Shown: piece after piece, positions 6,923-8,907 of the stretch | Numbering within the stretch: position 1 is the first letter of the stretch | How the letters are laid out: every line of letters begins with the position of its first letter | Origin: Negativicutes bacterium | GTDB taxonomy: Bacteria > Bacillota_C > Negativicutes > Acidaminococcales > Acidaminococcaceae | Assembly: GCA_009930275.1 (NCBI GenBank) | Contig: RZYP01000071.1 | Coordinates: forward strand, 1-8,907 | Direction: 5' to 3' | DNA: 8,907 bases | Notes under the pieces: generated by a model | Seen by the model: only the letters and a program-made list of their open reading frames with translations | Database searches by the model: none | What the model was told of the DNA's origin: nothing | Made by a program: the position numbers and the translations under genes

Positions 6923-7887
6923 TTAATACCACCTCTTTCTGTAACTTCAATAACGCTTTCAAGCACTGTAGAAGCTTGGATCGTATCAAGACATGGTTTT
7001 GAACATTGCCAGTTTCCGCACCCAAGCTCAGGACAGATGCTGTATATCGACTTGGACAAACTCTTCAAATAATTATCTGAAAGAAGGTTAGGACCGAAAA
7101 GACCAATTATATTTTTTCCAAGTGCCCTCGCAATGTGCAATATGCCCGTGTCTCCTGATATAGTGGCGTCAGTTTCATTAACTAACTGAACCAGCTCTGA
7201 TAATGACAATTTACCGACAAGATTCACCAGATCATCTGACTTTACAGCCTCCATAATATCGCCGGCTCCTCTTATTTCATCCTCACCGTCTCCAACAAGG
7301 TACAAAATAAAATTAGCTTCTAAGGCCAACTTAATAAATTCAATCCATCTGTTGATTGACCAGCGTTTCTTTTCATAACTTGCGCCTATTGCGAGTGTCA
7401 ATCGTTTTTTTGCTTTACCGTCTTTAAAATAAAGATCCATAATTCTATTGCCTTCAGGAGGGTCAAGATATGCAGGACATTCGTATATTTTTTCGCTTTC
7501 ATCCATAATAGTTTCAAATGAATGTATATTGTGGGCAAAGGGCGACCTCCGCCGCTCAGAATATCTCGAAGGAATTCCGGACAAAAATGACAGCAAACTG
7601 CTCCTGTCAGTGTTGTGCATATCAATAAGAACATCAAAATCCTGAGATCTGATAAATTTTATTATTTTAATGAATCCAAGGTTCCCATCTTTCTTTCTGT
7701 CCCAGACGATCACATCATCGACCCACGGCTGAGATACGACTATCTCCTTGTACATCGAATCCACCAGCCACGTTAAGTGCCAGTCAGGTTTTTTTTGTTT
7801 TATTTTCTTCGCGTTAAAGTTTGCTAAAATTACATCCCCCAGGGACGAAAACCGAAGAAACAAAATTCTTATCTTTTCATTCCCCAT
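6919..7887 (-). CDS. GT9-family glycosyltransferase, probable LPS heptosyltransferase
   Basis: 322 residues, the normal size for WaaC/WaaF-type GT-B enzymes. The N-terminus has RFSSLGDVI (12-20); Asp18 corresponds to the catalytic Asp of heptosyltransferases. GASYEKKRW (168-176) supplies the usual Lys-x-Trp donor site, and SGDTGILHIARALG (244-257) with GLFGP (262-266) is the family signature. Four Cys near the C-terminus (285, 290, 295, 299) recall the Cys-rich tail of many GT9 proteins. It should transfer a heptose from ADP-heptose to the inner core on the cytoplasmic side of the membrane; overlap with hldD supports that donor. Whether it adds the first or a later heptose is unknown. The ATG at 7887 is chosen because GGGAGG lies 5 bases upstream; an in-frame TTG at 7920 has no such support. 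Confidence 0.92.
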   Translation of the reverse strand: MGNEKIRILFLRFSSLGDVILANFNAKKIKQKKPDWHLTWLVDSMYKEIVVSQPWVDDVIVWDRKKDGNLGFIKIIKFIRSQDFDVLIDMHNTDRSSLLSFLSGIPSRYSERRRSPFAHNIHSFETIMDESEKIYECPAYLDPPEGNRIMDLYFKDGKAKKRLTLAIGASYEKKRWSINRWIEFIKLALEANFILYLVGDGEDEIRGAGDIMEAVKSDDLVNLVGKLSLSELVQLVNETDATISGDTGILHIARALGKNIIGLFGPNLLSDNYLKSLSKSIYSICPELGCGNWQCSKPCLDTIQASTVLESVIEVTERGGIK

Positions 7888-7892
7888 GAGAA

Positions 7893-7898
7893 CCTCCC
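7893..7898 (-). promoter_or_regulatory. Shine-Dalgarno deciding the GT9 start
   Basis: GGGAGG, 5 bases before the ATG at 7887, is a strong site within the 39-base space after the upstream GT4 gene. It rules against the longer TTG-started reading. Confidence 0.75.
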
Positions 7899-7923
7899 TT
7901 TCGATTGAAGCCTTCAGCAATAA

Positions 7924-7958
7924 AATCTATTTACAATGTAAATCAGTATAAATAGATT
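7924..7958 (-). repeat. AT-rich intercistronic stem-loop at the GT4/GT9 boundary
   Basis: Bases 7924-7933 and 7949-7958 form a perfect 10-base inverted repeat around a 15-base loop. The GT4 stop (TAG, 7929-7927) lies in one arm. A second, alternative inverted repeat of 7 bases around one central base lies at 7929-7943. In the minus-strand RNA the stem is followed by a short U-rich stretch. With only two G-C pairs it would be a weak terminator or a processing/stability element at most; chance is possible in AT-rich DNA. Confidence 0.35.
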
Positions 7959-8907
7959 CGTTAGAATCCACCATTCTTTCGAATGAATGGATATTTGAAA
8001 CTGGAATTTCAACAGCTCTTCCAGTAGATATAAAATCAAAGATCGCACTGTGCCAGCCTTGTACGTCTCCCGGATCGACCAGATACTTATTTGATCCTGC
8101 CATTTTTAAAACCGTCGGGATATTCGACGCTATCACTGGCAGGCCTATCTGGGCAGCCCTTGCTGGAACAAGTCCATATCCTTCGCAGTGTGAGGGGAAA
8201 AGGAGACACGATGACATTGACATTAAGCTGTCTGCATCTTCAGAGTAACCATGAAAGATAATCTTATCATTGAGTCCCAGAACATCAGCACGTTTCTCAA
8301 GTTCTTCCCTTTCAGAACCGTCTCCAAGAACGTCAAGCGTCCAATTGTCATCCCTTAATTTTCCCAATGCTTCAATGACTGTATCCAGACCCTTTATCTT
8401 TGTAAGGCGTCCGACAAATATAAAGCGGTTTTTACTTCTGTAAGTGCTATCCCATCTAACCGTAGGCTCAGGAAGCGCAACAGGAATGACAGTAAAATTT
8501 ACTGGTAGATAACTTTTTATGTGATCCTGGACTGTTTCGCTTACTGATATCACAAACCCGGCATGTTTCAGTGGTATCAAACCATAATTCAGGCTGTAGC
8601 AGGCATGGGCTGTGTAGATCCACGGGATCTTTGTTTTGGAAGAAGCCCGCCATGCTATCCATGCTGGGACTCTTGAATGAGCGTGTATCAGTTCCCATCC
8701 TTCCTGCCTGATCCATGATGATATTTCCCCCGAACAGCGCCATGCAGTAATAGGATTCTTTTTATGAACAGGAAGATCACGATGCAGGACTTTGCCTGAG
8801 AGTTGCCCTTGCATCTGGCCTCCGTTGGATATGACCATAACATCGTGACCTCTCTCTGCCAGCTCGTTAGAGAGATCGATGACGTGGCGTTCCACTCCAC
8901 CGATATC
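7927..8907 (-). CDS. GT4-family glycosyltransferase, start beyond the window edge (partial)
   Basis: 326 codons are present, running off the right end. The first visible residues are DIGGVERHVIDLSNELAERG, the acceptor-domain helix that normally follows the first strand of GT4 enzymes, so only a short N-terminus is missing. The GTG at 8895 is the Val of GGVE and not a start. Later motifs are HAHSRVPAWIAW (75-86), SVSETVQDHI (121-130), FVGRLTKIKGLDTVIEAL (164-181) and LDVLGDGSEREEL (191-203). In the E-x7-E region, CEGYGLVPARAAQIG, the first Glu (242) is present but the second is Arg (250). It is probably a retaining transferase for LPS core or another surface glycan, with donor unknown. It is the most upstream visible gene of the operon, 39 bases before the GT9 start. 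Confidence 0.9.
   Translation of the reverse strand, partial: DIGGVERHVIDLSNELAERGHDVMVISNGGQMQGQLSGKVLHRDLPVHKKNPITAWRCSGEISSWIRQEGWELIHAHSRVPAWIAWRASSKTKIPWIYTAHACYSLNYGLIPLKHAGFVISVSETVQDHIKSYLPVNFTVIPVALPEPTVRWDSTYRSKNRFIFVGRLTKIKGLDTVIEALGKLRDDNWTLDVLGDGSEREELEKRADVLGLNDKIIFHGYSEDADSLMSMSSCLLFPSHCEGYGLVPARAAQIGLPVIASNIPTVLKMAGSNKYLVDPGDVQGWHSAIFDFISTGRAVEIPVSNIHSFERMVDSNESIYTDLHCK

Noticed and set aside
6707..7072. 121-codon open frame on the plus strand
   Set aside because: It is antisense to hldD and the GT9 gene, both of which carry clear family motifs; it is a shadow frame.
7888..7920. Longer GT9 reading from a TTG at 7920
   Set aside because: A strong GGGAGG precedes the inner ATG at 7887, and the added 11 residues are not family-like.
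8893..8895. GTG as a start for the last GT4 gene
   Set aside because: The codon is the Val in the GGVE motif, and the frame stays open to the window edge with typical GT4 sequence, so the gene is cut rather than short.
1..8907. Search for tRNA, rRNA, CRISPR repeats, insertion sequences and a defence system
   Set aside because: No repeated arrays, transposase motifs, terminal repeats or tRNA-like cloverleafs were seen; nearly all bases are explained by metabolic and LPS genes.

Overview
The window comes from a Gram-negative bacterium, because most of it is a lipopolysaccharide (LPS) core locus carrying a complete ADP-heptose pathway. Strong purine-rich ribosome binding sites, a mostly AT-rich composition and an Isf-like flavoprotein suggest an anaerobe, for example Synergistota or Negativicutes. 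This placement is a guess; no ribosomal RNA or other marker is present.

Left end, plus strand (1-689): the last 31 codons of a DapA/N-acetylneuraminate-lyase-type aldolase, followed 29 bases later by a flavodoxin-fold NAD(P)H:FMN oxidoreductase with a compact Cys motif. This plus-strand unit converges on the minus-strand LPS operon at a long hairpin (714-764) that looks like a shared two-way terminator.

The rest, minus strand (8907 down to 763), in transcription order: a GT4 glycosyltransferase cut by the window edge; a GT9 heptosyltransferase-like protein; hldD; a 165-base gap with a possible promoter; hldE (fused kinase/adenylyltransferase); a gmhB-gmhA fusion; an O-antigen ligase/polymerase-family membrane protein; and a second GT4 glycosyltransferase. 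Except at the GT4/GT9 boundary (39 bases) and the hldD/hldE gap, neighbouring genes overlap by 4 to 23 bases, which points to one or two translationally coupled transcripts.

Together the enzymes turn sedoheptulose 7-phosphate into ADP-L-glycero-D-manno-heptose with only three polypeptides. The GmhB-GmhA fusion covers steps 1 and 3, HldE covers steps 2 and 4, and HldD does step 5. The GT9 and GT4 enzymes would then build the core, and the ligase-family protein would attach or polymerise further glycan in the periplasm. The most notable feature is the in-frame GmhB-GmhA fusion. Its junction has almost no linker and still carries a Shine-Dalgarno-like sequence and an ATG that could give a free, normal-length GmhA.
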